The notes: a model not told the origin generated them from the sequence alone. A DNA stretch of 64,000 nt from Flavobacterium sp. N2038 (GCF_025947185.1 NZ_CP110001.1:1488001-1552000), one strand, 5' to 3'. Shown: positions 43,624 to 52,803, numbered from the stretch's first letter. A program made the numbers and translations.

Positions 43624-45453
43624 TTAAGATTCGAAAGATTGCATCGTTACCAGTTTATTATAAGTTCCGTTGTGAGCAATTAGTTCTTCGTGTGTGCCTT
43701 GTTCGACGATTCTTCCTTTTTGCATCACCACAATCACATCTGCTTTTTGAATGGTAGAAAGTCTGTGTGCAATTACAATCGAAGTTCTGTTTTGCATCAT
43801 GTTTTCTAAAGCGACCTGAACAAATTTTTCACTTTCGGTATCTAATGCAGAAGTTGCTTCGTCCAAAATCATGATCGGAGGATTTTTTAATACCGCTCGT
43901 GCAATAGAAAGACGTTGTTTTTGTCCGCCCGATAGTTTGTTTCCACTGTCACCAATATTAGTGTAAATCCCTTGTGGTAATTCATTAACAAACTCATAAG
44001 CATTGGCAATTTTCAATGCTTCAATAATTTCATCATCAGTTGCATCTAATTTTCCTAAAGAAATATTTGCTTTAATGGTGTCATTAAACAAAATGCTATC
44101 CTGAGTAACCAATCCCATTAGGCTACGCAATGATTGCAAATTCATGTCTTTAATATTGATATTATCAATCGAAATTGTTCCGTCGTTTACATCATAGAAA
44201 CGAGTCAATAAGTTTGCAATTGTACTTTTTCCACTTCCGGACTGGCCAACAAGCGCAACAGTTTGCCCTTTTTTAATTTGAAGTGAAAAGTCTTTCAGAA
44301 CTGTTTCGTCTTCATATTTAAAATTGATATTCTGAATATTAATATTGTTGTCGAAAGTTGTTTTCTCAATTGCATTTTCTTTTGAAACGATAGTGTTTTC
44401 CTGTTCTAAAATCTCAAGAACACGTTCAGCAGCAGCGTTTCCTCTTTTTACTCCATAAGAAGCTTTAGAGATGGCTTTTGCAGGTGTCAGAATATTATAA
44501 GCTAATCCCATGTAGGCTATAAATGCGGCGCCTTCTAAAGTTTTGTCTATCAAAACCATTTGACCTCCGTACCAAAGTAATATAGCAATTACTGTAATTC
44601 CCATAAACTCACTTGCCGGTGAAGCTAAATTCTGGCGATTTCCAATACTATTAGATAAGGTGAAAAAGCGTTCTGTAGAATTTTGAAAAACGGTATTGAA
44701 ATAATTCTCGGCATTATATCCTTTAACAACTTTCAGGCCTCCGATAGTTTCTTCGATAGTAGATAAAAAAGCGCCTTGTTCTTGTTGTGCTTTACTGGAT
44801 TGTTTTTTTAGTTGTTTTCCGATTAACGAAATAATATATCCGGAAACGGGAATAAAAATAAAAACAAACAAAGTTAGTTTGGCACTAATAATCAGCATGG
44901 TGCTTATGGTGAAAATAATCGTTAAAGGCTCTTTTACGATAAGCTCAAGAATGGCTAAAAAGGAATTTTGTACCTCATTTACATCGGCAGAAATTCTCGA
45001 AATTACATCTCCTTTTCTTTTTTCAGAGTAAAATGCTAAGGGAAGTTCAAGTGTTTTTTTGTACAAAGCATTTCGCATGTCTTTTAAAACTCCGTTTCGT
45101 AAAAAGTTAATAAAAAACATTGCCAGATAATCGGCTAAGTTTTTTAATAAAAAGATCGAAATTATGATTGCCACCATTACAGATAAAATATAACCCGATT
45201 CGTGGGTTCCTTTTGTAGTTGTAATGTAATAGCTTAAATAGTTTTCGCCGTATTCTTTAAGTCCTAATATTCCGGTGTAAACGGGTTTAATAGTGTTTGC
45301 TTTTGTTTTGTCAAATAAAACCTGAAGCATTGGTATTAGGGCTACAAACGAAAGTGTGCTGAAAAGGGCATACAAAACATTGAAAAAGATGTTTAAGAAT
45401 GCGTATTTTTTATACGGATATATAAAAGGAACTATTTTTTTGAAATTACTCAT
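43624..45453 (-). CDS. MsbA-like ABC exporter (fused permease and ATPase)
   Basis: 609 residues, ATG start. Six membrane helices lie in about 15-320. NBD from about 365: Walker A GQSGSGKST, Q-loop GLVTQDSILFN, signature LSGGQKQRLSIARA, Walker B PIMILDEATSALD, H-loop IAHRLST. The layout is the type IV exporter of lipid A, lipid-linked glycans or drugs. It may export lipid A core or a glycolipid. The start codon overlaps the stop of the upstream DUF1016 gene (ATGA). Confidence 0.92.
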   Translation of the reverse strand: MSNFKKIVPFIYPYKKYAFLNIFFNVLYALFSTLSFVALIPMLQVLFDKTKANTIKPVYTGILGLKEYGENYLSYYITTTKGTHESGYILSVMVAIIISIFLLKNLADYLAMFFINFLRNGVLKDMRNALYKKTLELPLAFYSEKRKGDVISRISADVNEVQNSFLAILELIVKEPLTIIFTISTMLIISAKLTLFVFIFIPVSGYIISLIGKQLKKQSSKAQQEQGAFLSTIEETIGGLKVVKGYNAENYFNTVFQNSTERFFTLSNSIGNRQNLASPASEFMGITVIAILLWYGGQMVLIDKTLEGAAFIAYMGLAYNILTPAKAISKASYGVKRGNAAAERVLEILEQENTIVSKENAIEKTTFDNNINIQNINFKYEDETVLKDFSLQIKKGQTVALVGQSGSGKSTIANLLTRFYDVNDGTISIDNINIKDMNLQSLRSLMGLVTQDSILFNDTIKANISLGKLDATDDEIIEALKIANAYEFVNELPQGIYTNIGDSGNKLSGGQKQRLSIARAVLKNPPIMILDEATSALDTESEKFVQVALENMMQNRTSIVIAHRLSTIQKADVIVVMQKGRIVEQGTHEELIAHNGTYNKLVTMQSFES

Positions 45454-46490
45454 TTTTTATTGATGTTGTTTTCTGCAATGGCAATTGCTCTTTCGAGTTT
45501 TTCCAGCAATAATTTTTTTTCCGGTAATTGTGTTAAATAAGCTGAAACTTTGATTTGTTCATCATTGTCAAGCATTAAATAATTAATTTGTTCAGGAGAT
45601 TTTTCACTGCACAAAATTAATCCAATTGGTTTGTTTTCACCTTCTTTTTGTTCGTTTTTCTCTAGCCAGCGGAGATAGAGTTCCATTTGGCCTTTATAGG
45701 AAGCTTTAAATTTTCCAAGTTTTAAATCAATAGCAACCAATCGACGCAGGCCTCGGTGGTAAAAAAGTAAATCGATGTAAAAATCTTCATCATCAATTGT
45801 TATTCTCTTTTGACGGGCAAGAAAAGCAAATTCGCTGCCTATTTCTGTTATAAAATTTTGGAGCTGAGCTAAGATTGTACTTTCTAAATCTTTCTCGGAA
45901 TAGCTGTCATGTAATCCTAAAAAGTCTAAAAAATAAGGATCGCGAAATGTCAAATCAGCGGTAATTTGTTTTTCGTTTTTTAATAAAGCTAAGTCTTTAA
46001 TTATGGTTTCTTCAGGCTTTTTGCTAATTGCAGTTCTTTCAAAAAGCATGCTGTCAATTCGTTCTTGTAAGGTTCGTACACTCCAGCGTTCATGAATACT
46101 CATTTGGATGTAGAACTCACGTTTTATATTGTTTTCAATATAAATTAGATTTCGGATATGAGACCAACTCAATTTTGCACACAGTGTGTGCAAAATTGTA
46201 AAGTCTTCAATTGTAGTGTTAAGTTTAACAAAGCTTTGTAGATTTCTTTTGTTAAAGCCAATTCCATATTTATTAGTTAATGCAATGCTTAAAGCTGGAA
46301 TTATTTTCTTTCCGTAATCCGCTCTATCGTTTTTTAGAATTTCATCATTGATGCTTTTTCCTATTTTCCAATATAAAAGCGTTAATTCCTGATTAACTGT
46401 TTTGGCGACAAAATGACGAGTCTGATCTATTAGTCCAATTATTGAATCTAATAGTTCGGGCTTGTCATTTGTGTCCAGTTTGTCACTCAT
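45450..46490 (-). CDS. YhcG/DUF1016-family PD-(D/E)XK nuclease
   Basis: 346 residues, ATG start. N-terminal DUF1016_N part (about 10-150; LLYWKIGKSINDEIL, GFNKRNLQSFVKL, LSWSHIRNLI) and C-terminal nuclease domain (about 190-320; FYIDLLFYHRGLRRLVAID, then LKLGKFKASYKGQMELYL), in which D, D and K of the PD-(D/E)XK site are visible. Members of this family often move with mobile elements or restriction clusters. Here it sits in a housekeeping operon: 1 bp after the phosphoglucomutase stop, and it overlaps the ABC exporter start. Confidence 0.88.
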   Translation of the reverse strand: MSDKLDTNDKPELLDSIIGLIDQTRHFVAKTVNQELTLLYWKIGKSINDEILKNDRADYGKKIIPALSIALTNKYGIGFNKRNLQSFVKLNTTIEDFTILHTLCAKLSWSHIRNLIYIENNIKREFYIQMSIHERWSVRTLQERIDSMLFERTAISKKPEETIIKDLALLKNEKQITADLTFRDPYFLDFLGLHDSYSEKDLESTILAQLQNFITEIGSEFAFLARQKRITIDDEDFYIDLLFYHRGLRRLVAIDLKLGKFKASYKGQMELYLRWLEKNEQKEGENKPIGLILCSEKSPEQINYLMLDNDEQIKVSAYLTQLPEKKLLLEKLERAIAIAENNINKK

Positions 46491-46491
46491 T

Positions 46492-48222
46492 TTATGAATT
46501 CAATTGCATATCTGCAATGATATTTTGTATCTTTTGATCTAGGAAACTTTCAGCTTCAGTAAAGTCTGAAACCGATTCTATTTCAGCATTTACACTAATG
46601 TAGAATTTGATTTTTGGTTCTGTTCCGCTTGGTCGTGCACAAATTTTAGTTCCGTCTTCTGTATAATAAATCAATACATTAGATTTCGGAATGTCCATTA
46701 CGGATTCTTCATTAGTCAATAAGTTTAATGCAGTAGAAGATTGATAATCTTCAACCATAATTACGCGCTGACCGTTGATTTCTTTCAAAGGATTCTGACG
46801 TAAATTGATCATCATTTGGTTGATTTCTTCTAAACCTTCCATGCCTTTTTTAGTTAAAGAAACTAGATGTTCTTTATAGAAGCCGTTTTCAACATAAAGT
46901 TGTAAAAGTTCTTTGTAAACAGAGCTTCCGGCAGCTTTTGCCTGTGCAGCGACTTCGCATATTAATAAAGTTGCAGCAACAGCATCTTTATCTCTAACAG
47001 CATCACCAACCATAAAGCCAAAGCTTTCTTCACCACCACCAATAAATTGAAGTTCAGGAAAATCTTTGATCATTTTAGCAATCCATTTAAAACCTGTCAA
47101 TCCAACTTTACATTCAACACCATAGCTTGATGCTAATTCCATCATCATTGGAGTTGAAACGATTGTTGAACCTACGAATTGTTTTCCGTTAATTTTTCCG
47201 GCTTTTTTCCATTGCTGCAATAAGAAAGAAGTCATTAAAATCATGGTTTGATTCCCATTCAGTAAGATCATTTTACCATCATTATTTCTAACAGCAACAC
47301 CTAAACGGTCACAATCAGGATCTGTACCCACTACAATGTCAGAATTTGTTTTATCTGCCAAAGCCAAAGCCATTGTCAATGCTTCCGGCTCTTCCGGATT
47401 CGGAGATTTTACTGTTGGGAAATCTCCATCTGGGATGGCTTGTTCAGGAACAATGTGGACATTTTTGTAACCAGCCTGTGATAAGGTATCTGGAATAGAT
47501 TTTATTGAAGTTCCGTGCAATGATGTAAAAACAATTTGTAAGTTGTCTTTGGCTTCTGCAGGGGTATTAAAACTTGCATTCTCGATAGACGATTTTATAA
47601 AAGCCTTGTCAATATCAGTATCAATATATTTAATCAGGCTTTCGTTTGCGTCAAATTTAATTTTGTCGTAGCTTAAATTTTCAATTACATTAATAATTGC
47701 AGCATCTTGAGGAGGAACAATCTGACCTCCGTCTTGCCAATATACTTTATAGCCGTTGTATTCCGGTGGATTGTGAGAAGCTGTCAAAACGATTCCGCAT
47801 TGACATCCTAAATATTTAAGTGCAAAAGATAATTCCGGAGTAGGTCTTAAATCTGAAAACAAATAAACCTGAATTCCATTTGCAGAGAAAACATCAGCAA
47901 CAACCTTTGCCAAAGTATTGCTGTTATGACGACAATCGTAAGCAATAACAACTTTTAAAGTTTCATTTGGAAAAACCTCATGTAAATAATTAGATAATCC
48001 CTGCGTATTTTTTCCAAGAGTATATTTGTTGATTCTATTGTTTCCAACACCCATAACGCCACGCATACCACCAGTTCCAAACTCCAGGTTTTTGTAAAAA
48101 CTCTCTTCCAGTTCTTTTGGAGAGGTAGTCATTAATTCCTTAACGGCAGCTTGTGTGTCCTGATCAAACGTTGGTGTTAACCATTCGTTGACTGCGTTTA
48201 ATATATTAGGAGCTATATTCAT
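46492..48222 (-). CDS. Phospho-sugar mutase (phosphoglucomutase/phosphomannomutase)
   Basis: 576 residues, ATG start. Four-domain alpha-D-phosphohexomutase: active-site Ser in TASHNPPEYNGYKVYW, metal loop GTDPDCDRLGVAVR, sugar-binding GGGEESFGFMVGDAVRDKD, phosphate-binding RPSGTEPKIKFYI. It interconverts the 1- and 6-phosphates of glucose or mannose for polysaccharide and envelope synthesis. It is the first gene of the operon PGM / DUF1016 / ABC exporter. Confidence 0.95.
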   Translation of the reverse strand: MNIAPNILNAVNEWLTPTFDQDTQAAVKELMTTSPKELEESFYKNLEFGTGGMRGVMGVGNNRINKYTLGKNTQGLSNYLHEVFPNETLKVVIAYDCRHNSNTLAKVVADVFSANGIQVYLFSDLRPTPELSFALKYLGCQCGIVLTASHNPPEYNGYKVYWQDGGQIVPPQDAAIINVIENLSYDKIKFDANESLIKYIDTDIDKAFIKSSIENASFNTPAEAKDNLQIVFTSLHGTSIKSIPDTLSQAGYKNVHIVPEQAIPDGDFPTVKSPNPEEPEALTMALALADKTNSDIVVGTDPDCDRLGVAVRNNDGKMILLNGNQTMILMTSFLLQQWKKAGKINGKQFVGSTIVSTPMMMELASSYGVECKVGLTGFKWIAKMIKDFPELQFIGGGEESFGFMVGDAVRDKDAVAATLLICEVAAQAKAAGSSVYKELLQLYVENGFYKEHLVSLTKKGMEGLEEINQMMINLRQNPLKEINGQRVIMVEDYQSSTALNLLTNEESVMDIPKSNVLIYYTEDGTKICARPSGTEPKIKFYISVNAEIESVSDFTEAESFLDQKIQNIIADMQLNS

Positions 48223-48341
48223 GTTAAATGTCTTTTTAATAATTGTTTTCTAATTAAAGATAAGTTTTTCTATCTGAGCTATATTTTTTTCTGTCTAAAG
48301 GAGTCAGAAAAAGAATGTCGTTCCTTAGGGCTGACCTTCCG

Positions 48342-49298
48342 TTAAAAATTAACCTCGCGGGCTACTTTATATCGTGCTTCGTTACTTTTAGTTCGTAAAA
48401 TAATTTCACCCAGGAATCCTGCTAAAAATAATTGAGTTCCCAAAACCATTGTGGTTAGAGCAATATAAAACCACGGATTGCTGGTTACTAAATTGTATTT
48501 CATTCCGGTATACATATGGTATAGTTTTGAAACTCCAATATACCCTGCGGCTAAAAATCCGATAATAAACATAATGGAACCCATAGCACCAAATAAGTGC
48601 ATAGGTCTTTTTCCGAATCTTGATAAAAACCAAATTGTAATTAAATCCAGAAACCCGTTTATAAAACGTTCCATTCCAAATTTAGTTTCACCGTATTTTC
48701 TTGCCTGATGAATTACTACTTTTTCACCAATTTTTCCGAAACCGGCATTTTTTGCCAAAACCGGAATGTATCGGTGCATTTCGCCAGAAACCTCAATGTT
48801 TTTTACTACTACATTTTTGTACGCTTTTAATCCGCAATTAAAATCGTTTAACTCAACGCCGGAAGTTTTTCTTGCAGCCCAGTTAAATAATTTCGAAGGA
48901 AGATTTTTTGCGACAACAGAGTCGTAACGTTTCTTTTTCCATCCCGAAACTAAATCAAATTTTTCTTTGATAATCATTTCATATAGTTCCGGAATTTCAT
49001 CCGGACTATCTTGTAAATCGGCATCCATAGTAATAATCACGTCGCCTTTTGCTTTTGCAAAACCAGCATGTAATGCTTGTGATTTTCCAAAGTTTTTCAT
49101 GAAACGAATCCCTTTTACATTTGGGTTTTCGTTAGAAAAACTTTCAATAATGTTCCAGGAATCATCTGTACTTCCATCATCTACAAAAATGATTTCATAA
49201 GAGTAATTGTTAGATTGCATCACTTTAATAATCCACGAATAGAGTTCTTTAAGTGATTCCTCCTCGTTTAGAAGCGGTATAAGTATAGATAAATTCAT
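48342..49298 (-). CDS. Family 2 glycosyltransferase (polyprenyl-phosphate glycosyltransferase type)
   Basis: 318 residues, ATG start. The GT2 catalytic domain at about 1-210 has LSILIPLLNEEESLKEL, IFVDDGSTDDSW and ITMDADLQDSPDEIPEL (DxD). Two C-terminal membrane helices at about 235-300 (LFGAMGSIMFIIGFLAAGYI, IALTTMVLGTQLFLAGFL) match GtrB/ArnC-like enzymes that load a sugar onto undecaprenyl phosphate. It follows the DUF4199 gene by 8 bp. Confidence 0.92.
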   Translation of the reverse strand: MNLSILIPLLNEEESLKELYSWIIKVMQSNNYSYEIIFVDDGSTDDSWNIIESFSNENPNVKGIRFMKNFGKSQALHAGFAKAKGDVIITMDADLQDSPDEIPELYEMIIKEKFDLVSGWKKKRYDSVVAKNLPSKLFNWAARKTSGVELNDFNCGLKAYKNVVVKNIEVSGEMHRYIPVLAKNAGFGKIGEKVVIHQARKYGETKFGMERFINGFLDLITIWFLSRFGKRPMHLFGAMGSIMFIIGFLAAGYIGVSKLYHMYTGMKYNLVTSNPWFYIALTTMVLGTQLFLAGFLGEIILRTKSNEARYKVAREVNF

Positions 49299-49306
49299 TT
49301 ATTTTT

Positions 49307-49837
49307 TTATTCTTGAGTAGTTTTGCTTTTAAAAAATGCTGCGAATATTAATCCGAAAATGGCACTAACCACGATAGCAAAAACAGATCCTTTTAGTAAT
49401 TCAAAAGTAGAGTATGGATTACTTTCCTTCATTTTTGCAATTGCCTCGTTGATTACTGAAGCTGGAGATCCAAATTTCTGCATCATATTAGCAGTGTATT
49501 TTGCCATAATATCACTTAAAGTGTCTTTTGCTCCCGGATCAATAACATTAAAAAGAATAATATTAAAAGTTGTAGAAATTAAAATGCCAATTACAGCAGC
49601 TATAAAATAAGTGGTAAAAGCTTCTTTAAATGGGAAAACACCATTTAATTCTTTCTTGGTTTTAGACAGTAAAATAATACTGATAGTAACGCTTATCGCT
49701 ATACCTATAATGCCCATCCACCAAGCTGTGAATAAGTTTAAATCAACAGCATATATAGTAGCAGTCACCAATGCCGATGCAATTCCAATCATTACACCAT
49801 AAGTAATACCGTTCTTTTTTATAACTTCATTAATCAT
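49307..49837 (-). CDS. DUF4199 membrane protein
   Basis: 176 residues from the ATG at 49837 (MINEVIKKNGITYGVMIGIA), the point where family homology starts. Four membrane segments are visible: YGVMIGIASALVTATIYAV, FTAWWMGIIGIAISVTISII, FTTYFIAAVIGILISTTFNI, GSVFAIVVSAIFGLIFAAFF. Function unknown; cotranscribed with the glycosyltransferase and possibly linked to envelope glycolipids. Confidence 0.88.
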   Translation of the reverse strand: MINEVIKKNGITYGVMIGIASALVTATIYAVDLNLFTAWWMGIIGIAISVTISIILLSKTKKELNGVFPFKEAFTTYFIAAVIGILISTTFNIILFNVIDPGAKDTLSDIMAKYTANMMQKFGSPASVINEAIAKMKESNPYSTFELLKGSVFAIVVSAIFGLIFAAFFKSKTTQE

Positions 49838-49941
49838 ATTTCTATATGTTTTAAAATTAATCCACAAATATAGTAATTCCCACTATAATCGTAGATAAAA
49901 AAAGCTTTTGGAAATAAACTAAAAAAAAGTGGGCTAAGTAT

Positions 49942-49970
49942 TTGTTTATTAAAAAAGAATTGTAAATTTG
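49942..49970 (+). promoter_or_regulatory. Promoter of the L31 gene
   Basis: TTG (49942-49944), 18-nt spacer, TAAATTTG (49963-49970). The leader to the ATG is about 115 nt long, which is unusual here and may hold regulation. Confidence 0.8.
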
Positions 49971-50086
49971 CACACTCAAAAATAATTAAATTTTTAAACA
50001 AAAAAAGAGTAGTGTTGTTTACACCTTTTTCTAACCATGAAAAAGCTTCAGAATAAAAATGCTCTAAACAATAAATAAAAGAAAAG

Positions 50087-50341
50087 ATGAAAAAAGGAAT
50101 TCACCCAGAAAATTACAGATTAGTTGCATTTAAAGACATGTCAAATGACGAAGTTTTTATCACTAAATCTACTGCAGATACAAAAGAAACAATTGAAGTT
50201 GACGGAGTTGAGTATCCAGTTGTAAAAATGGAGATTTCTAGAACATCTCACCCTTTTTATACTGGTAAATCTAAACTTATCGATACTGCAGGACGTATTG
50301 ATAAATTCAAAACTAAATATGCAAAACACGCTAAAAAATAA
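50087..50341 (+). CDS. rpmE2: 50S ribosomal protein L31 type B
   Basis: 84 residues, ATG start. [20 protein letters not shown] and [20 protein letters not shown] are conserved L31 blocks. It has no Cys at all, so it is the zinc-free C-minus form (type B). It has its own promoter, long leader and terminator. Confidence 0.97.
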   Translation: MKKGIHPENYRLVAFKDMSNDEVFITKSTADTKETIEVDGVEYPVVKMEISRTSHPFYTGKSKLIDTAGRIDKFKTKYAKHAKK

Positions 50342-50360
50342 TAGCTGTTTTAAATTATAC

Positions 50361-50390
50361 AAAAGCCTTCCAATTTGGAAGGCTTTTTTT
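50361..50390 (+). terminator. Terminator of the L31 gene
   Basis: aaaagccttcca, 3-nt loop, tggaaggctttt and a T run, 20 bp past the stop. Confidence 0.93.
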
Positions 50391-50399
50391 ATGTGATAA

Positions 50400-50570
50400 T
50401 TTGTTAGCCACGACTCGACCAAAGGGACAGACGAAGTAATTCATGTATTATTTTATTCTAAATTATTAAAAGATAAAATTGCATTTTAAAATATACCCAG
50501 TGGTTTCAACCACGGGGTGCGTGGTACAGATATATTGCGTTCCATCGTTGAAACTACGGACTATGTTTTT
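50400..50570. repeat. Palindromic intergenic repeat (gtggtttcaaccac type)
   Basis: The 363-bp gap after L31 contains a gccacgactcg-type repeat near 50405 and, at 50495-50566, cccagtggtttcaaccacgg followed by an inverted relative, ccatcgttgaaactacgg. No gene seen. Confidence 0.7.
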
Positions 50571-50651
50571 TATTATAATTAAGAGCAATGTAATTATTCA
50601 TGAATTAATTGCTAACTACTAAAACAAGTTTAGTAAAAACATAAATATTTG

Positions 50652-50659
50652 TAACTTTG
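50652..50659 (+). promoter_or_regulatory. -7 element of the GlmU-like gene
   Basis: TAACTTTG fits TAnnTTTG, 45 bp before the start codon; weak -33. Confidence 0.5.
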
Positions 50660-50704
50660 ACCCTGATAACCAAATCAAGATTTTAACAAGTACAAATTTT
50701 ATTT

Positions 50705-51880
50705 ATGAATTATATTCTTTTTGACGGTCCCGTCCGGAATGCTTTATTACCTTTTACTTTTACAAGGCCGGTGGCTGATATCTTAATCGGGATTATGACG
50801 ATTCGTCAAAAATGGGAAGCCCGTTTAGGTTCTACTATAACTACAATTACTGAGGAATATCTTTCGGAAAAATTTCCGATGGTTGAATTGGAAGAAAACG
50901 TAATGATTAACGCAGCTTATTTGCCAAATGATACGCTTGCTGAAATGGTTTCTAATTTGAAGACAAATCAGGCGATTTTTAAGGGTGATGATGTAATTGC
51001 TTTTTTTACAACAGAGAATCAGGAGGAAGTTGATTTTGACTCTTATGAAATCATTCAGTATAATGATGATTGTTTGACGGTTGAACATAACTGGGATATT
51101 TTTTCTAAAAATGATGCTGCAATCCGAGCTGATTTTGCTTATCTGACAGAGGATAGAAAATCACAGCCAATTCCGAAAAGTGTTAATGTAATTGCGCCAG
51201 AAAATATATTTATAGAAGAAGGAGCAAAATTAGAGTTTGTTACGTTGAATGCTTCAAACGGACCTATATATATAGGTAAGAATTCTGAAATTATGGAAGG
51301 AACCGTAATTCGTGGGCCTTTTGCTTTATGTGAAAACGCCCAGGTAAAACTAAACGCCAAAGTTTATGGTGCTACCACAGTTGGTCCCGGATCAAGAATA
51401 GGAGGAGAGGTTAAGAATTCTGTGCTATTTGCCAATTCAAATAAAGGGCATGATGGTTTTTTGGGGGATTCTGTTTTAGGAGAATGGTGTAATATTGGTG
51501 CAGATTCAAATAATTCAAACCTGAAAAACAATTACGAAGAAGTGAAATTATGGAGCTATGAAACAGAAGGTTTTGCAAAAACCGGACTTCAATTTTGTGG
51601 TTTAATGATGGGAGATCACAGTAAATGTGGTATTAATACGATGTTTAATACCGGAACTGTTGTTGGGGTAAGTGCTAATATTTTTGGTTCAGGTTTTCCT
51701 CGTAATTTTGTTCCAAGTTTTTCTTGGGGCGGAGCAGCAGGATTTACTACTTATGTAACTAAAAAGGCTTTTGAAACAGCAAAGTTAGTTCTGAGTCGTA
51801 GAAATATCGAATTTGATGAAGTAGAAGCTTCTATTTTGCAGCATATTTTTGACGAAACTAAAAAATGGAGAAAAGATTAA
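50705..51880 (+). CDS. GlmU-like sugar-nucleotidyltransferase family protein
   Basis: 391 residues, ATG start. N-terminal half (about 1-180) resembles a degenerate nucleotidyltransferase (MNYILFDGPVRNALLPFTFT then RPVADILIGIMTIRQKWE); the C-terminal half is a left-handed beta-helix with hexapeptide-like repeats (IYIGKNSEIMEGTVIRGPFA, AKVYGATTVGPGSRIGGEVK, IGADSNNSN, FNTGTVVGVSANIFG). The N-terminal part lacks the usual GxGTRM signature loop, so classical uridylyltransferase activity is doubtful. It is a conserved Bacteroidota protein of unclear substrate. Confidence 0.85.
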   Translation: MNYILFDGPVRNALLPFTFTRPVADILIGIMTIRQKWEARLGSTITTITEEYLSEKFPMVELEENVMINAAYLPNDTLAEMVSNLKTNQAIFKGDDVIAFFTTENQEEVDFDSYEIIQYNDDCLTVEHNWDIFSKNDAAIRADFAYLTEDRKSQPIPKSVNVIAPENIFIEEGAKLEFVTLNASNGPIYIGKNSEIMEGTVIRGPFALCENAQVKLNAKVYGATTVGPGSRIGGEVKNSVLFANSNKGHDGFLGDSVLGEWCNIGADSNNSNLKNNYEEVKLWSYETEGFAKTGLQFCGLMMGDHSKCGINTMFNTGTVVGVSANIFGSGFPRNFVPSFSWGGAAGFTTYVTKKAFETAKLVLSRRNIEFDEVEASILQHIFDETKKWRKD

Positions 51881-51920
51881 TTAGATAATTAGTCAATTTG
51901 AAAATTAGATAATTTTTAGC

Positions 51921-51951
51921 AACCCGACAGGTTTTAAAAACCTGTCGGGTT
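51921..51951. repeat. Palindromic hairpin copy A (acccgacagg type)
   Basis: 31-bp perfect palindrome with 15-bp arms; identical core to the copy at 52054-52086. Its T-rich flank could also terminate the GlmU-like transcript. Confidence 0.9.
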
Positions 51952-52053
51952 TTGTTTTTTGCCACAGATAATAGGATTAGAAAGGATTTTTATAGTTCTT
52001 AAAGTAATAATCAGTGGTGAAATAAGATATAAATATCTTCTTTTTTAATAGCA

Positions 52054-52086
52054 AACCCGACAGGTTTTAAAAACCTGTCGGGTTTA
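52054..52086. repeat. Palindromic hairpin copy B (acccgacagg type)
   Basis: 33-bp perfect palindrome, the same 31-bp core as copy A plus one extra pair. It lies 17 bp past the minus-strand PepSY-like stop at 52103, so it may terminate that gene. Confidence 0.9.
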
Positions 52087-52102
52087 ATTTTTTAACCAAA
52101 AG

Positions 52103-52546
52103 CTATTTGTCAATTTTGCTAAAATCTCCTTTTAAGTTGAATTTTAACTCTAAGCCATTGGTTAGTTTTGTTTCATAACCAGAAGTTCCTAATTCTATTT
52201 TGGTTACTTTTTCTTTTGGAAAATTTGTTTTTACATAAGAAGCGATTTTTTTAGGAATTATGGAGGAAGGGATTTTAGAGCCTTTTGCATCAACTTCTTT
52301 CCAGTTTCCTTTTTTGTCAAACTCTATTTCGGTTTTATTGTCAAATTGAACTTTGTATTCTGTAGAGAGAATTTCTTTGTCTTCCAGTATGTAGCTCGGT
52401 TTTTTTGATCCAAAGTGAGTCTTTAAGAAAGTTTGAGCATTTGCTGGTAAAGCTTCTTTTTTTATTACGGTTTTTTGTGCATTTGCAGAAAATCCAAATA
52501 TTAATCCTGCAATTAGGGAAACAGTCAGTTTTAATTTCGTTTTCAT
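52103..52546 (-). CDS. PepSY-like secreted protein (DUF2874 type)
   Basis: 147 residues, ATG start. Signal peptide MKTKLKLTVSLIAGLIFGFSANAQ. Two repeats of a PepSY-like unit: ALPANAQTFLKTHFGSKKPS ... EYKVQFDNKTEIEFDKKGNW and IIPKKIASYVKTNFPKEKVT ... YETKLTNGLELKFNLKGDFS. These small periplasmic proteins resemble protease-inhibitor PepSY domains; activity unknown. Confidence 0.85.
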   Translation of the reverse strand: MKTKLKLTVSLIAGLIFGFSANAQKTVIKKEALPANAQTFLKTHFGSKKPSYILEDKEILSTEYKVQFDNKTEIEFDKKGNWKEVDAKGSKIPSSIIPKKIASYVKTNFPKEKVTKIELGTSGYETKLTNGLELKFNLKGDFSKIDK

Positions 52547-52650
52547 ATTTTGCTGATTTTTAAATTTTTATACAAGATAAGATTAAAAATTTAAAATAAG
52601 AAGAAAGCTGTCCGGTTTGATTTGTTGCGATTTAGAATTTAGCTTTATCA

Positions 52651-52726
52651 AATTATCTCATTGACACATTTTCTAATTAACACATTCTCAAAATTATCTA
52701 ATTATCTCATTGGCACATTATCTAAT
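52651..52726. repeat. Two near-identical 27-bp direct repeats before the ABC-F gene
   Basis: 52651-52677 and 52700-52726 differ at two positions (aattatctcattgacacatt and aattatctcattggcacatt starts). The second copy supplies the TTG of the ABC-F promoter. The 257-bp gap holds no gene. Confidence 0.75.
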
Positions 52727-52740
52727 TAAATCTATCTTTG
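52710..52740 (+). promoter_or_regulatory. Promoter of the ABC-F gene
   Basis: TTG (52710-52712), 20-nt spacer, TATCTTTG (52733-52740), 63 bp before the start. Confidence 0.7.
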
Positions 52741-52803
52741 CACCACAAAAAAAATGGGTGGTCAAATAAACGATTAACCGATTAAACAAATTAACAAAGA
52801 CAA

